This document shows positions 8,977 to 17,848 of a stretch of 38,379 nucleotides of DNA, in pieces; within the stretch, counting starts at the first letter, position 1; each line of letters starts with the position of its first letter. The notes beneath the pieces were generated by a model. It did not search any database and was not told where the DNA came from. It saw only the letters and a list, made by a program, of their open reading frames with translations. The stretch is from DATCSE01 sp036568605 (GTDB taxonomy: Bacteria; Pseudomonadota; Gammaproteobacteria; Burkholderiales; Burkholderiaceae_C): contig DATCSE010000020.1 of assembly GCA_036568605.1 (NCBI GenBank), positions 1 through 38,379 of the forward strand, given 5' to 3'. A program made the position numbers and the translations under genes.

Positions 8977-9957
8977 TCAGGCCGGGTACAGGCCGTGGGT
9001 GCGCGCGTACAGCCGCGTCATTCCCAGCAGCGCGTCGATGTTCGGCGTCGGTTGCGCGAGCCGGCGTCCGATCTCGTGCACCGCGGTGACGATGGTGTCG
9101 AGCTCGATGGCCCGGCCCGCTTCGACGTCCTGCAGCATCGAGGTCTTGAACGCGCCGAGCTTGGCCGTCACCGCATGCCGGTCCTCGGGGCTCTGCGTGA
9201 TCGTCAGCCCCAGCGCGGCGCCGAGCGCCGCGGCCTCTCGCATCGCGGCCGAGCAGAACTCGCGCGCCAGCGGATCGGCCAGCACGCGGTCTATCGTCGC
9301 GCCGGTGATCGCCGAGATCGGGTTCATCGTCAGGTTGCCCCAGAGCTTGTACCAGAGGTCGTAGCGCACGTTCGCCGATTCGGTGACATCGAAGCCGCCC
9401 TCGCGCAGCAGCGCGGCGACCGGCGCAACCCGCGTCGATGCGCCGCCGGCCGGCTCGCCGATGATCAGCCCCTGCCCCATCGCATGCCGCACGAGTCCCG
9501 GCTCGGGGCTGGAGGTGCTCGCATGCACGACGCAGCCCAGCACCTGCGCCTGCGGAATGCGCGCCGCGATGCGGCCGCCGGGATCCACGCTTTCGAGCGG
9601 CGCATCGCCCAGCACGGTGCCGCGGCTGAACCACCACGGCACGCCGTTCATCGCGGGCAGCACGACGGTCCGCGGCCCCATCAGTTCCGCGACGACCGGC
9701 GCGACCGCCGACATCGCGGTGCCCTTGACGGCGACGACGACCAGGTCCTGCACGCCCAGCGATGCGGCCTGCTCCGCGACCGCCGCCACCGGCGCCTGGA
9801 TCAGCTCGCCGCCCTGTTGCAGACGCCAGCCGTGCCGGCGCAACGCCTCCAGCGTGGCACCGCGCGCGACCGCGCTGACCTCGCAATGGCCGGCGTGTGC
9901 GAGCCGCGCCCCGATGAATCCGCCGATCGCGCCGGCGCCGACGATGCAGACCTTCAT
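8977..9957 (-). CDS. 2-dehydropantoate 2-reductase (ketopantoate reductase) family protein
   Basis: This 326-residue protein has an N-terminal Rossmann fold (GAGAIGG, 7-13) and the C-terminal ApbA/PanE helical domain with the conserved YKLWGNLTMNPIS and TIDRVL region. Family members reduce 2-dehydropantoate to pantoate with NADPH for CoA synthesis, but many paralogs act on other 2-keto acids. Because no pantothenate genes are near, a specific panE assignment is not made. The ATG at 9957 has AAGGGGAA upstream. The gene lies 67 bp downstream of the flavin-reductase-like gene on the same strand, so the two probably form an operon. Confidence 0.9.
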   Translation of the reverse strand: MKVCIVGAGAIGGFIGARLAHAGHCEVSAVARGATLEALRRHGWRLQQGGELIQAPVAAVAEQAASLGVQDLVVVAVKGTAMSAVAPVVAELMGPRTVVLPAMNGVPWWFSRGTVLGDAPLESVDPGGRIAARIPQAQVLGCVVHASTSSPEPGLVRHAMGQGLIIGEPAGGASTRVAPVAALLREGGFDVTESANVRYDLWYKLWGNLTMNPISAITGATIDRVLADPLAREFCSAAMREAAALGAALGLTITQSPEDRHAVTAKLGAFKTSMLQDVEAGRAIELDTIVTAVHEIGRRLAQPTPNIDALLGMTRLYARTHGLYPA

Positions 9958-10024
9958 GGACCGTTCCCCTTCATGCGCGCCGCGTTCCGTGCGCCCCGCG
10001 CCGATTCTCGTGGAAGCGTACGGG

Positions 10025-10615
10025 TCAATCGGCGCCAGCCGACAGCACGCGCCCCTGCACCACGTCGCCGGCCCGCGCGAACGCGCCGGCGCCCAGGTGA
10101 TGCAGCGTGTGCAGCGCGCTGTTGTCGTCGGTGAACGACCAGCGCCCGTTCGCGAACACGCGCGCATCGGCCTGCGCCGAGACGACCTCGACGAAGAACG
10201 TGTCGTACGCCTGCTCGGTGTGCGGCTCGCGGATCACCTTGCATTCCAGCCAGGCGACGCAGCCGTCGACCAGCGGCAGGCCCAGCGCGGGGCCGTCGAA
10301 ATGCGCGATGCCGAAACGCGCGAACTTGTCGACGCCCGCATCGTCGCGACCCGAGAGACTGCCGACGGTGTAGGTCAGGTCGGCCAACGCGGCGCACGGC
10401 AGGTTCAGCGCCAGCACGCCGCTGGCCAGCACGAGCTCGCGCGTATAGGTGCTCTTGTCGATCACGACGGCGATGCGCGGCGGCGTGAACTCCACCGGCA
10501 TCGACCAGGCGGCCGCCATCACGTTGCGGCGTGCACCGTCCTGCGTGCTGATCAGGACGGTCGGACCATGGTTGACGAGGCGGCTGGCGTGGCGGAGTTC
10601 GACGGGGTGCTTCAT
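10025..10615 (-). CDS. Flavin reductase family (FMN-binding split barrel) protein
   Basis: This 196-residue protein has the flavin-reductase-like split-barrel fold. The signature region is PTVLISTQDGARRNVMAAAW followed by PPRIAVVIDKSTYT and LALNLPCAAL. Such proteins bind FMN and reduce it with NAD(P)H, or serve as flavoproteins of the DIM6/NTAB class. No monooxygenase partner is adjacent, so the physiological acceptor is unknown. It lies upstream of the ketopantoate-reductase-like gene on the same strand and diverges from the TIR gene. Confidence 0.88.
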   Translation of the reverse strand: MKHPVELRHASRLVNHGPTVLISTQDGARRNVMAAAWSMPVEFTPPRIAVVIDKSTYTRELVLASGVLALNLPCAALADLTYTVGSLSGRDDAGVDKFARFGIAHFDGPALGLPLVDGCVAWLECKVIREPHTEQAYDTFFVEVVSAQADARVFANGRWSFTDDNSALHTLHHLGAGAFARAGDVVQGRVLSAGAD

Positions 10616-10644
10616 GCAACGAGTCTAGGGGCTGATCCCGACAA

Positions 10645-10663
10645 CTGGGGACACCTGGGGACA
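10645..10663. repeat. Helically phased direct repeat CTGGGGACA x2
   Basis: Two exact copies of CTGGGGACA start at 10645 and 10655, a period of 10 bp or about one DNA turn. They sit in the 130-bp gap between the divergent flavin-reductase and TIR genes. The arrangement is what a transcription factor binding on one face of the helix would require, but a remnant of a mobile element end is also possible. Confidence 0.55.
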
Positions 10664-10745
10664 TAGGGATGGCCAGCCGCGCACAGCCGTCTAGAGTCGA
10701 CTGGGGGCTTGCGCCCCCGACGCACGCTCGAGCAGGAGAAGCACC

Positions 10746-12089
10746 ATGAGCGACGATCGCGCCCCGATCTTCATCAGCCACATCTCGGGCGAGGCCGACA
10801 TGGCGGCGCTGCTGCGGCAACTCGTCGACGAGGATTTTCCCGGCCGGGTCGAGTTCTTCACGTCCACCGATGTCGGCAGCATCAACACGGGAGCGGACTG
10901 GCTGAAGGCGATCACGCGGGCGATCGAACGCGCCAGCACGGTGATCGTGCTGTGCAGCCGCGACTCGGTCCACAAGCCGTGGGTGCAGTTCGAGCTCGGC
11001 GCAGCGTGGATCAAGGGCGTGCCCATCATCCCGGTGTGCCACTCGGGCCTGAAGGTGGATGCGCTGCAGGAGCCGCTGTCGCGACTGCAGGGGCTGGAGC
11101 TCGGCACCGAGCTCGGGCTCGAGCGGCTGTTCCAGGGCGTCTCCAAGGCGCTCGGCATCGAGACGATCGCGCCGACGCGCGTGCAGGACAAGCTGGCGCG
11201 CATCGCGTATCTCGAAGGGCGCTTCAAGCGCGAGCTGTCGCGGCAGTTCGAGCTGTACATGGACATCGTCGTCGCGGCGCCGGGCCGGCTCGCAAGCCCG
11301 GTGATCCCCGACGACTCGCGCGTCGAATCGGATGCCGATTCGCTCGAGCTGTTCGGCCTGGCGCCGGATGCAAACTGGACCTGGAAGGATATCGTCGAAG
11401 CCGCGCAGAAGACCACCGACCGGCGCTGGCTGGGACAACTGCAGGAGGCCGTCTTCGCCGCGAGCAACAGCCGGCTGTTCAAGCCGGTGCAGGCGATCTA
11501 TCACGCCGAGCGCGCGTCGTACCAGCCGCAGCTGGCGCGGCGCGAAAGCTTGCAGGGCGGCGCCTGCCGCTTCCACATCCACTTCGTCGAGACCACGGTG
11601 GCGCCGCTGTTCGAAGTGCAGAACGACTTCGGCCTGCTGGCGACCTTGCTGCGCCTGGGCCTGCGCTTCCGCTATGAAGTGATCGAGCGCGCGCAGCGCC
11701 TGACGGACCCGGACCGCATCAATCCGAAGACCGGGCAGACCGCGCTGGCCGAGCTGCTCGCACAGCTGCGCGGCGCGATCGAGGTCATCGAGACCGATGC
11801 GCTTTCGCGCGGCGCGGAGAACATCAGCCGCGACGCCGTCCTGGCGCTCTTCAACGGGGCCGATGCGGACGCGATGGCGGAGGTCCAGCAGGCCTGGGAC
11901 GAATCGCGGGCGCTGCTCTTTCGCACCCTGCCACCCCTGAGCGCCGCCGAGACCAACGAGGCGATTGCCCGCATGCGTTGGCTCAATGCGCGCTTCATGG
12001 TGCTGGGCACACGCCGCTTCCACGAGATGGTGAAGGCGCGCTGGGGCGCGGCCCCGAGGAGCGTCCGGAATCTGCATCGCGCGGCCTGA
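10746..12089 (+). CDS. TIR-domain protein with a long uncharacterised C-terminal region
   Basis: This is a 447-residue cytosolic protein. Residues 7-135 form a bacterial TIR domain: beta-A IFISHISGEADMA, the region FFTSTDVGSINTGADW, STVIVLCSRDSV, and the helix WVQFELGAAW, in which E83 is the expected catalytic glutamate for NAD+ cleavage. The remaining ~300 residues are helix-rich, with no domain I recognise and no membrane segment. Bacterial TIR proteins hydrolyse NAD+ or make signalling nucleotides in anti-phage defence (Thoeris, CBASS, short Argonaute systems), but other roles exist. A GGAG ribosome-binding site precedes the ATG. The gene ends 94 bp from the convergent patatin-like gene. 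No Thoeris ThsA, CD-NTase or Argonaute is present nearby. Confidence 0.88.
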   Translation: MSDDRAPIFISHISGEADMAALLRQLVDEDFPGRVEFFTSTDVGSINTGADWLKAITRAIERASTVIVLCSRDSVHKPWVQFELGAAWIKGVPIIPVCHSGLKVDALQEPLSRLQGLELGTELGLERLFQGVSKALGIETIAPTRVQDKLARIAYLEGRFKRELSRQFELYMDIVVAAPGRLASPVIPDDSRVESDADSLELFGLAPDANWTWKDIVEAAQKTTDRRWLGQLQEAVFAASNSRLFKPVQAIYHAERASYQPQLARRESLQGGACRFHIHFVETTVAPLFEVQNDFGLLATLLRLGLRFRYEVIERAQRLTDPDRINPKTGQTALAELLAQLRGAIEVIETDALSRGAENISRDAVLALFNGADADAMAEVQQAWDESRALLFRTLPPLSAAETNEAIARMRWLNARFMVLGTRRFHEMVKARWGAAPRSVRNLHRAA

Positions 12090-12183
12090 AGCAAACCGTA
12101 CGAGGCGCGGCTCAGGCAGCTCGTCGAGCCTGGACGGTGGGGACCTTGTCGCGCGTGTCTGCGACCGCAACATGCCGACGCGC

Positions 12184-15100
12184 TCACGGCCCCGTGCCGC
12201 TGCCGTAGAACCTGCCGGCGACCCGCGCCGCCTGCGACCGCATCTCGTTTCGGGCCTGCTCCGACAAGTACCAGCCCAGCGGGTACAGCACGGCGCCGCG
12301 TTCCAGCTGCAACGCGACGCCTTCGGCCGCTGTCGGCGCGGCTCCGTCTTGCGGCAGCGCACGATTGAAGTCCGCGACCTCGTCGAGCAGCCGCGCCTCC
12401 GCCAGACGCCCGCCGGCGCCGGTGCCGCCGACATTCTTCGCGGTCACGGCCGGCCCCAGCAGATCCGAATACAGCGTCAGCGGTCCCTGGCACGTGGGGG
12501 TCGTCACGTCGTACTCGCGCTTGCCGCTGCTGCGCAGCGCCTCGGCACGCAAGCGTTCCCTCGGCACCGCCACCCCTTGTGCGGTGGACTGGGCGATCGA
12601 CTTGGACTTCTCTTGCGGCTGGCACTTGGCCAGCTCGTCGTCGCTGCGCTCCTCGTAGTTCACGAACAGCGCCCGCAGCCGCAGATGCGAACGCAGCCAG
12701 GCGAGCTTGGCTTGCGTTTCGTCGGGCGCATCCGCACGCGCTGCATCCAGCACGCGCCGCACGGCACGAAGGATGTCCTGGGTGGTCTGGGCACCGCTGT
12801 TGTCGAAATAGCCGCCGTCCGCGAGGTGCAGGCAATCCGGCACCAGCCCGAGCCAGGACCTGAGCTTCTCGAGGACGCCGCCCGTCGTCTTCTGCGCGTA
12901 TGGGCACGCCCCGTCCGCCGCGCGCTGAACCGCACCGATGGCATTGACGAATGGAAAGCGCGCCGAGTTGTGCGCCGCGGTCGACAGCTTCAGCGACGCA
13001 CCGAGCTCGAACTGCTGATCGCGCGCATTCGGGAACACGACCGGACTGATGACCACGTCGCTGGCGATCGCGCGCTCGCCCGATTCGACGGCTGTCGAGT
13101 TCAGGAACAGGCGCGGCCCGATTCGCGGCATGCCGCCGGCCTCGCCGCGCAGCGCAGAAGTCATGGCCAGCGCCTTGGAGCCCGGCTTGGCTTGCAGCGG
13201 CGCCTCCAGCGAGCGCTCGAACCACAGCCCCCGGCTCATGAATCCGCATCCCGGGCGCGTGCAGGCACCGGAGGGCACGAAGCGGCTGATCACGTCCTCG
13301 AACAGCCACGACGACACCAGCGGCGTCAGCAGATCCGTGCGCCCGAATCGATCGATGCAGCTGCGAAGTGCATCGACGTCGATGTTGCGGGGTGCGGTGG
13401 GATCGGCCGCCTGGTTCAGACAGACCTTGTACGCGGCGGCCCCGATCGATCCGCCCGACACCGACGAGACGGAGAAAGCGCGCTGCGCGAAATCGGCCTC
13501 GCCGCCTTGGATGGTCATCTCCGAGAGGACGAGCGCCGTCCAGTACGCGGCGCGGATTCCGCCGCCCTCCGCGGAGACGACGTACGCATCGATCGTCGCC
13601 TCCGATTGGCCGCAGCCCGGCTCGAGCAAGCAGAGATTCAACAACCAATCGGCGATCGCCTGGTCCAGCTTCTCGGCACGCACGGGGGTCGGCTTGCGCT
13701 CGCTGCCTCCGTCTTGCGCATTGGCGATCCACAAGGTGGTACCGCCGAGACCGAGCGCGACGGCCAGCAGCACGGCGTGCGCAATCCTCCGGGACGGACC
13801 GCCACGCCGGGCCAGATGGACGACGCCCGCGCCGTAGAGCAGCAGCACGCTGCCGAGCGCCAGGGCAGCCAGCGACATCCCGCCCAGAGACAGATCGCTG
13901 CCGCTCGCGGAATAGACGGGTACCCGGTGGTTGTCCGTCAGGCCCGTCGCGCCCAGCAGACCCGACACGATGGCGCCGATCAGGATCCACGGCGTTGCCT
14001 GACGCAAGGCGAGCGCGCCGAGCTGGCCCAGCACGGTGCTCCACAAGGCCAGCGCGCAGGCGATCGCGGCCAGCGCGAGCGGCGCGTGGTCGTCTGCGAG
14101 CCCCCAGAGCCGCAGCAGGGCCACGCCGGCGAACGAGAGCACGATCAGCGAGATCGTCGCGCGCGGAATCCACATCAGGATCGTGTACGGCCCGCGCAGC
14201 GCCTCGGCCAATGCCGCGTCGGCGTCCAGGACCTCGAGGTAGCCGGCCGCGACGCGCTGCGATCGGCGGCCCGCGACGATGCGCAGGCCGAGGAAGGTGG
14301 CGCCGAGCAGCGCGCTGACCAGGCCGCACAGAAGGATCAGATGCCCGGTGTTGCCATCGCCCGCCGCGAACGCGGCGCGCGCCGCATGGCCGCTGAGCAG
14401 CGTCAGGATGATCATCGGTGCGGCGCCCAGCAGCCGCGGCCACCATTTCGCGAAGGTCTGCGATTCGGCCGGTGGCGTGCCCGTCGCGTTCGCCGGCCGG
14501 CGCATCCGTGCCATCACGCGGGGCCACAGGTAACACGCATAGGCGAACAGCCACACGGACGCGATCGTCGCCAGGATGACCGCCGTGTGCGACCACGTCG
14601 AGCGATCGCCCCGGTGCGTCATCCCGACCAGCAGGTCCTGGCCCTGGTTCATCACCAGCGTAACGCCGACGAAGAAGGCGATGTACGCGAGGCTGTACCG
14701 GCTGCGCCAGACCACGTCCGCGATGTCGCGCCGCAATTGCGCGCGCGCCAGCAATCGCGACCGCACGCGTTCTTCCGCCCGGCGGTCCGGCTGCGCGATG
14801 TTGAACAGCCATGCAAGGAGCAGCAGCGAGAAGAGGCACAGCGTCGCGGCCAGCAGGATGGCCTTCGCGGCATGCGCCCAGCGCAGCATGTCCAGCCACC
14901 GGTAGCCGACCAGCGCCAGCAGGCCCAGCACGTCCTCGACGACATCGCTGGCCATCAGCGCGACGGTCGCCGCACATAGCAGGCCCTTCAGGTTCGTGAT
15001 GCGCTGGACCCAGGCCCGCAGGCCGCTGGGCTTCGGGTTCTGCGGCAGCCACATCGCCACCAAGTCCCCGGGCGCGCCGTCGGCCTGGAGTTGCCGCGCC

Positions 15101-15411
15101 ACGGTATCCGCAAAGCGAAACAGGAACACGCCATAGGCGGCGATCAGCAGCACCAGATCGATCGCGAGCGCCAGGGCGGCCAGATCCACGACGCGCGCGG
15201 CCTGCCACTGCGCAAGAGCGTCGGCCTGGTAGCGGGCATCACCGCCCAGAAACCCCGGCATGTCGACCGAGGCATCCAATGCGACGCTGGTCTGCAGCGC
15301 GATGACGACGAGCCCGACGAACAGCGTGGCGCTGGCGGACATCGCCAAGCCGTTGCGCTGCCAGGCGCGCGACCACCCCGCCCGTCGCTCTCTCCATGGC
15401 CCCGTGCTCAT
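12184..15411 (-). CDS. Multi-pass membrane patatin-like phospholipase
   Basis: This 1075-residue protein joins an N-terminal membrane region with about 13 hydrophobic segments (residues ~25-565) to a C-terminal patatin-type lipase. Catalytic elements are intact: the oxyanion-hole loop EGGGIRAAYW (from 615), the nucleophile elbow GGSIG with Ser655, and the catalytic aspartate D865 in ADGGYFDNSG. This Ser-Asp dyad hydrolyses acyl lipids, and the membrane region would place it beside its substrate. The ATG at 15411 is chosen because GGAGG lies 8 bp upstream; the frame opens 16 codons earlier without such a site. Known bacterial patatins include secreted toxins and CBASS effectors (CapV), but those lack such a membrane part. 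It is convergent with the TIR gene. Confidence 0.88.
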   Translation of the reverse strand: MSTGPWRERRAGWSRAWQRNGLAMSASATLFVGLVVIALQTSVALDASVDMPGFLGGDARYQADALAQWQAARVVDLAALALAIDLVLLIAAYGVFLFRFADTVARQLQADGAPGDLVAMWLPQNPKPSGLRAWVQRITNLKGLLCAATVALMASDVVEDVLGLLALVGYRWLDMLRWAHAAKAILLAATLCLFSLLLLAWLFNIAQPDRRAEERVRSRLLARAQLRRDIADVVWRSRYSLAYIAFFVGVTLVMNQGQDLLVGMTHRGDRSTWSHTAVILATIASVWLFAYACYLWPRVMARMRRPANATGTPPAESQTFAKWWPRLLGAAPMIILTLLSGHAARAAFAAGDGNTGHLILLCGLVSALLGATFLGLRIVAGRRSQRVAAGYLEVLDADAALAEALRGPYTILMWIPRATISLIVLSFAGVALLRLWGLADDHAPLALAAIACALALWSTVLGQLGALALRQATPWILIGAIVSGLLGATGLTDNHRVPVYSASGSDLSLGGMSLAALALGSVLLLYGAGVVHLARRGGPSRRIAHAVLLAVALGLGGTTLWIANAQDGGSERKPTPVRAEKLDQAIADWLLNLCLLEPGCGQSEATIDAYVVSAEGGGIRAAYWTALVLSEMTIQGGEADFAQRAFSVSSVSGGSIGAAAYKVCLNQAADPTAPRNIDVDALRSCIDRFGRTDLLTPLVSSWLFEDVISRFVPSGACTRPGCGFMSRGLWFERSLEAPLQAKPGSKALAMTSALRGEAGGMPRIGPRLFLNSTAVESGERAIASDVVISPVVFPNARDQQFELGASLKLSTAAHNSARFPFVNAIGAVQRAADGACPYAQKTTGGVLEKLRSWLGLVPDCLHLADGGYFDNSGAQTTQDILRAVRRVLDAARADAPDETQAKLAWLRSHLRLRALFVNYEERSDDELAKCQPQEKSKSIAQSTAQGVAVPRERLRAEALRSSGKREYDVTTPTCQGPLTLYSDLLGPAVTAKNVGGTGAGGRLAEARLLDEVADFNRALPQDGAAPTAAEGVALQLERGAVLYPLGWYLSEQARNEMRSQAARVAGRFYGSGTGP

Positions 15412-15567
15412 CGCGTCGTCCTCCGCAGGCCAGGGCGCTGAGTCCTGGCCACGATTCACCGGGAGCGATTGTCGTGCGGGGTTCGCGCGGATTGCGTCCC
15501 TAGTTTGTCGGACAGCACGCGAGTGCGAGCCGGTTGTCCTTCAGGTCCACGAAGGAGCGTGCAAGAC

Positions 15568-17193
15568 TCAGTTCCCCACCAAGGCGTCCTTGAAGCCCTG
15601 CAGTGCAGGCTTGGGCTTGAAGTCGGCATCGAACAGCAAGGGCCAGTCGGGCCTGGTCGGCTCGTTGATCCAGCTGTCGGAGTCCCACACCCCCCAGACC
15701 GTGATCCCGGCCCGCTGCGCAGGCGGCACCGCCCTCAGGTAGGCGGCCACGATGTCGTGGTAGCGCTGCTTCTGCCGCTCGGCGGCTTCCAACGTGAAGC
15801 TGGAGTAGGTGTTCTTCATGCTCACGTCGAGTTCGGAGATCTTCACCTTCAAGCCTCGATCGGCCACGGCCTTGAACGAGGACTCGATCGCACTGATGCT
15901 CGGCCAGTCGATGGTCACGTGCGTCTGGAATCCCACGCCTGTGATGGGTACGCCGCGTGATCTCATGCCGTCGACGAGGGCCAGCATGCTCGACGTCTTC
16001 TGTCCGCCGGCTTCGATGTTGTAGTCGTTGTAGAAGAGGTCGACTTGCGGATCGACGGCCCGAGCGTTGATGAAGGCCTGGTCGATGAATGCAAGGCCCA
16101 TCTTCTGGCTGAACACGGTGCTGCGCAGGCCGTTGCCGACCGTCGGTTCTCCGTCGTCGGCCAGCGCCTCGTTGACCACGTCCCAGCTCACCACCTTGCC
16201 GCGGAAGTGCGAGACGATGGTCTGGACATGGTTCTTCAGCATGGCGGCAAAGTCGCCGCTGTAGCTCTTCATGAACGCCGGAACCTGGTAATCGGCATGC
16301 CAGATCAGCGTATGCGCATGCATGCTCATGCCATTGGAGCCTGCGAAGGCAACCAGGTCATCGGCCTGGCCGAAAGTGAAGCTGTTCTCCGAGGGATGCA
16401 GGTAGCTCATCTTCATGATGTTGCCTGCCGTGAACTGGCTGAAATTGGGAAGCACCACGGCTTGTTGCTGCGAGCTGGTGCTGCTGTTGAGGATGCTGTT
16501 GTTCTCGAAGCCGGCATTCACGGCCACGCCGATCGGAAAGCTCGCCAGGGACTTCAACCCTCCCGCAGTGCTCTGCGTGGTGAAGTTGGCGGTCAGCGCC
16601 TTGTTGCCATCCATCGTGATCGTCAACGGATTCGCGCTGCCGCCGACGGCGCCGCTCCAGCCTGAGAACACCGCACCCTGAAGCGGCGTCGCCGTGATCG
16701 TGACCGCACTGCCCGCGGTGTAGCTGCGGCTGCCCGCCGACGGGCTCGTCGTGCCGTTGCCGCTGACGCTGAGGGTGAGGGTGTAGTCGACCGGACCGCC
16801 GCTGCCGTTGGTGCCGTCAATCCGCAACTGCGCCGAGCTCTGCCTGGCGATGTACCTGATGTAGTAGCTGCCACCGATGCGCGCAGGCATCTGGTTCGAC
16901 ATCTGGTTGAGGTACGACACGCCGTTGATCGTGAACGTCTCCGCGCCCTGGGAAGCGACGCTGTCGATGGTGCCGGAGGTGACCAGGCAGGCATTCGCGG
17001 CGCCGTTCAATACGAGCGGCAAGCTCAGCGGTTTCGGATTGGCGCAAGTCCCACTCCTGCTTCCGGCCGCTTTCAGCGTGCCCGGAGCCGCGTGGGCACT
17101 GCCGATGGCGATCGCCAGACCGAGTATTGCGCCGACGAATCGCTGCAACGACATCCAGACACTTCGCCCTGAGTTCAAGGGTCCCAACTTCAT
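15568..17193 (-). CDS. Secreted endo-1,4-beta-xylanase, glycoside hydrolase family 10
   Basis: This ~541-residue protein has a signal peptide ending in IGSAHA, then ~75 residues of uncertain type (perhaps carbohydrate-binding), a bacterial B-repeat-like domain (GAVFSGWSGAVGG...LTANFT, ~136-206), and a GH10 catalytic domain from ~210 to the end. The acid/base glutamate is E342 in WDVVNEAL and the nucleophile is E454 in ISELDVS; HAHTLIWH is also a GH10 mark. It cleaves beta-1,4-xylan outside the cell. Start choice is uncertain: ATG 17193 has a weak AAGG site, while ATG 17154 gives the shortest proper signal peptide. Xylan degradation would link to the pentose-type sugar-acid operon at 0.6-4.2 kb (inference). 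Third codon positions are less G/C-biased than in the genes to its left. Confidence 0.92.
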   Translation of the reverse strand: MKLGPLNSGRSVWMSLQRFVGAILGLAIAIGSAHAAPGTLKAAGSRSGTCANPKPLSLPLVLNGAANACLVTSGTIDSVASQGAETFTINGVSYLNQMSNQMPARIGGSYYIRYIARQSSAQLRIDGTNGSGGPVDYTLTLSVSGNGTTSPSAGSRSYTAGSAVTITATPLQGAVFSGWSGAVGGSANPLTITMDGNKALTANFTTQSTAGGLKSLASFPIGVAVNAGFENNSILNSSTSSQQQAVVLPNFSQFTAGNIMKMSYLHPSENSFTFGQADDLVAFAGSNGMSMHAHTLIWHADYQVPAFMKSYSGDFAAMLKNHVQTIVSHFRGKVVSWDVVNEALADDGEPTVGNGLRSTVFSQKMGLAFIDQAFINARAVDPQVDLFYNDYNIEAGGQKTSSMLALVDGMRSRGVPITGVGFQTHVTIDWPSISAIESSFKAVADRGLKVKISELDVSMKNTYSSFTLEAAERQKQRYHDIVAAYLRAVPPAQRAGITVWGVWDSDSWINEPTRPDWPLLFDADFKPKPALQGFKDALVGN

Positions 17194-17410
17194 GTTTATT
17201 TGCCTTCGCACAATCACGGATACACAAGAAGGGTTATGTTCGTTCATTCGGCGAACTAAGTGTGTAACCAATTGGCATTGAGATCGCGCGATTCACTGCC
17301 GCCAGGTCGGCGGCCACCTGATCGAGGTTAGCGGGCGTGTTTGCGAGGCGCTCCCGCAACCGACGGCACGCCGGCGCAAGACGCGCCTCGCTGATCGGCT
17401 TCAGTACATG
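17194..17410. promoter_or_regulatory. AT-rich promoter region of the xylanase gene with palindromes
   Basis: This 217-bp region precedes the minus-strand xylanase. It holds an inverted repeat GTTCG-N9-CGAAC (17238-17242 and 17252-17256) and the palindrome CCAATTGG (17268-17275). Both are candidate operator sites for a carbohydrate-responsive repressor. No regulator of that kind is encoded in the window. Confidence 0.4.
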
Positions 17411-17848
17411 TCAATTGAATGTATGCAGCTTCAGCTTGTACGAGTTGTCCGGCTGCTTCTGAAAGACATGCGTCGCCAGGCCGCCAAACGTCGTCTTGTT
17501 GCCCTTGTCGTCCTGGCCATTGGCCGACCACTTCGAGGCAACGATCATCGTGTCGCCCACCTCGATGACCTTGAAGGGCTGCAAGGCATGGTTGGTGACG
17601 TGGCTGCTGAACATGCCCGCGAAGAACTTCTCGATGTCTGCCGGGCTGCTGATGATGTCGTGAGACGCAGGCAAGACCACGGCGTCGGGCGCATACATGG
17701 CGGCCACTGCCTTTGCGTCCCCTTTGTTGAAAGCCGAATTGAAGGCATTGAACGAACTGGTCACGCGATCCTCGGCGGGCCCGGCGAGCGCGGCACTCGC
17801 GGCGAACAAGAGGACCAGCGGCGACATCAGCTTCAACCACATGCGCAT
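17411..17848 (-). CDS. Secreted SgcJ/DUF4440-type SnoaL-like protein
   Basis: This 145-residue protein has a signal peptide (cleaved near SAALAG) and an NTF2-fold domain. The start of the domain, FNAFNSAFNKGDAKAVAAMY followed by APDAVVLP, is the usual DUF4440/SgcJ pattern for small calcium-dependent-kinase-association-like or steroid-isomerase-like folds. Its mature protein is small and probably periplasmic. ATG 17848 has AGGAGA 6 bp upstream. It lies 217 bp upstream of the xylanase on the same strand and is divergent from the cyclase gene. The function is unknown. Confidence 0.87.
   Translation of the reverse strand: MRMWLKLMSPLVLLFAASAALAGPAEDRVTSSFNAFNSAFNKGDAKAVAAMYAPDAVVLPASHDIISSPADIEKFFAGMFSSHVTNHALQPFKVIEVGDTMIVASKWSANGQDDKGNKTTFGGLATHVFQKQPDNSYKLKLHTFN

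Noticed and set aside
10746..12089. Assignment of the TIR gene to a Thoeris or CBASS system
   Set aside because: None of the defining partner genes is present within the window, and the C-terminal region does not show their domains.
12113..12132. Inverted repeat CAGGC-N10-GCCTG between the convergent TIR and patatin genes as a terminator
   Set aside because: The stem is only 5 bp with no T-run on either strand; it is too weak to call.
11672..15208. 1178-residue minus-strand open frame overlapping the patatin-like gene
   Set aside because: Its composition is Gly/Ala/Arg-rich without motifs, and it overlaps the true frame that carries membrane segments and catalytic residues.
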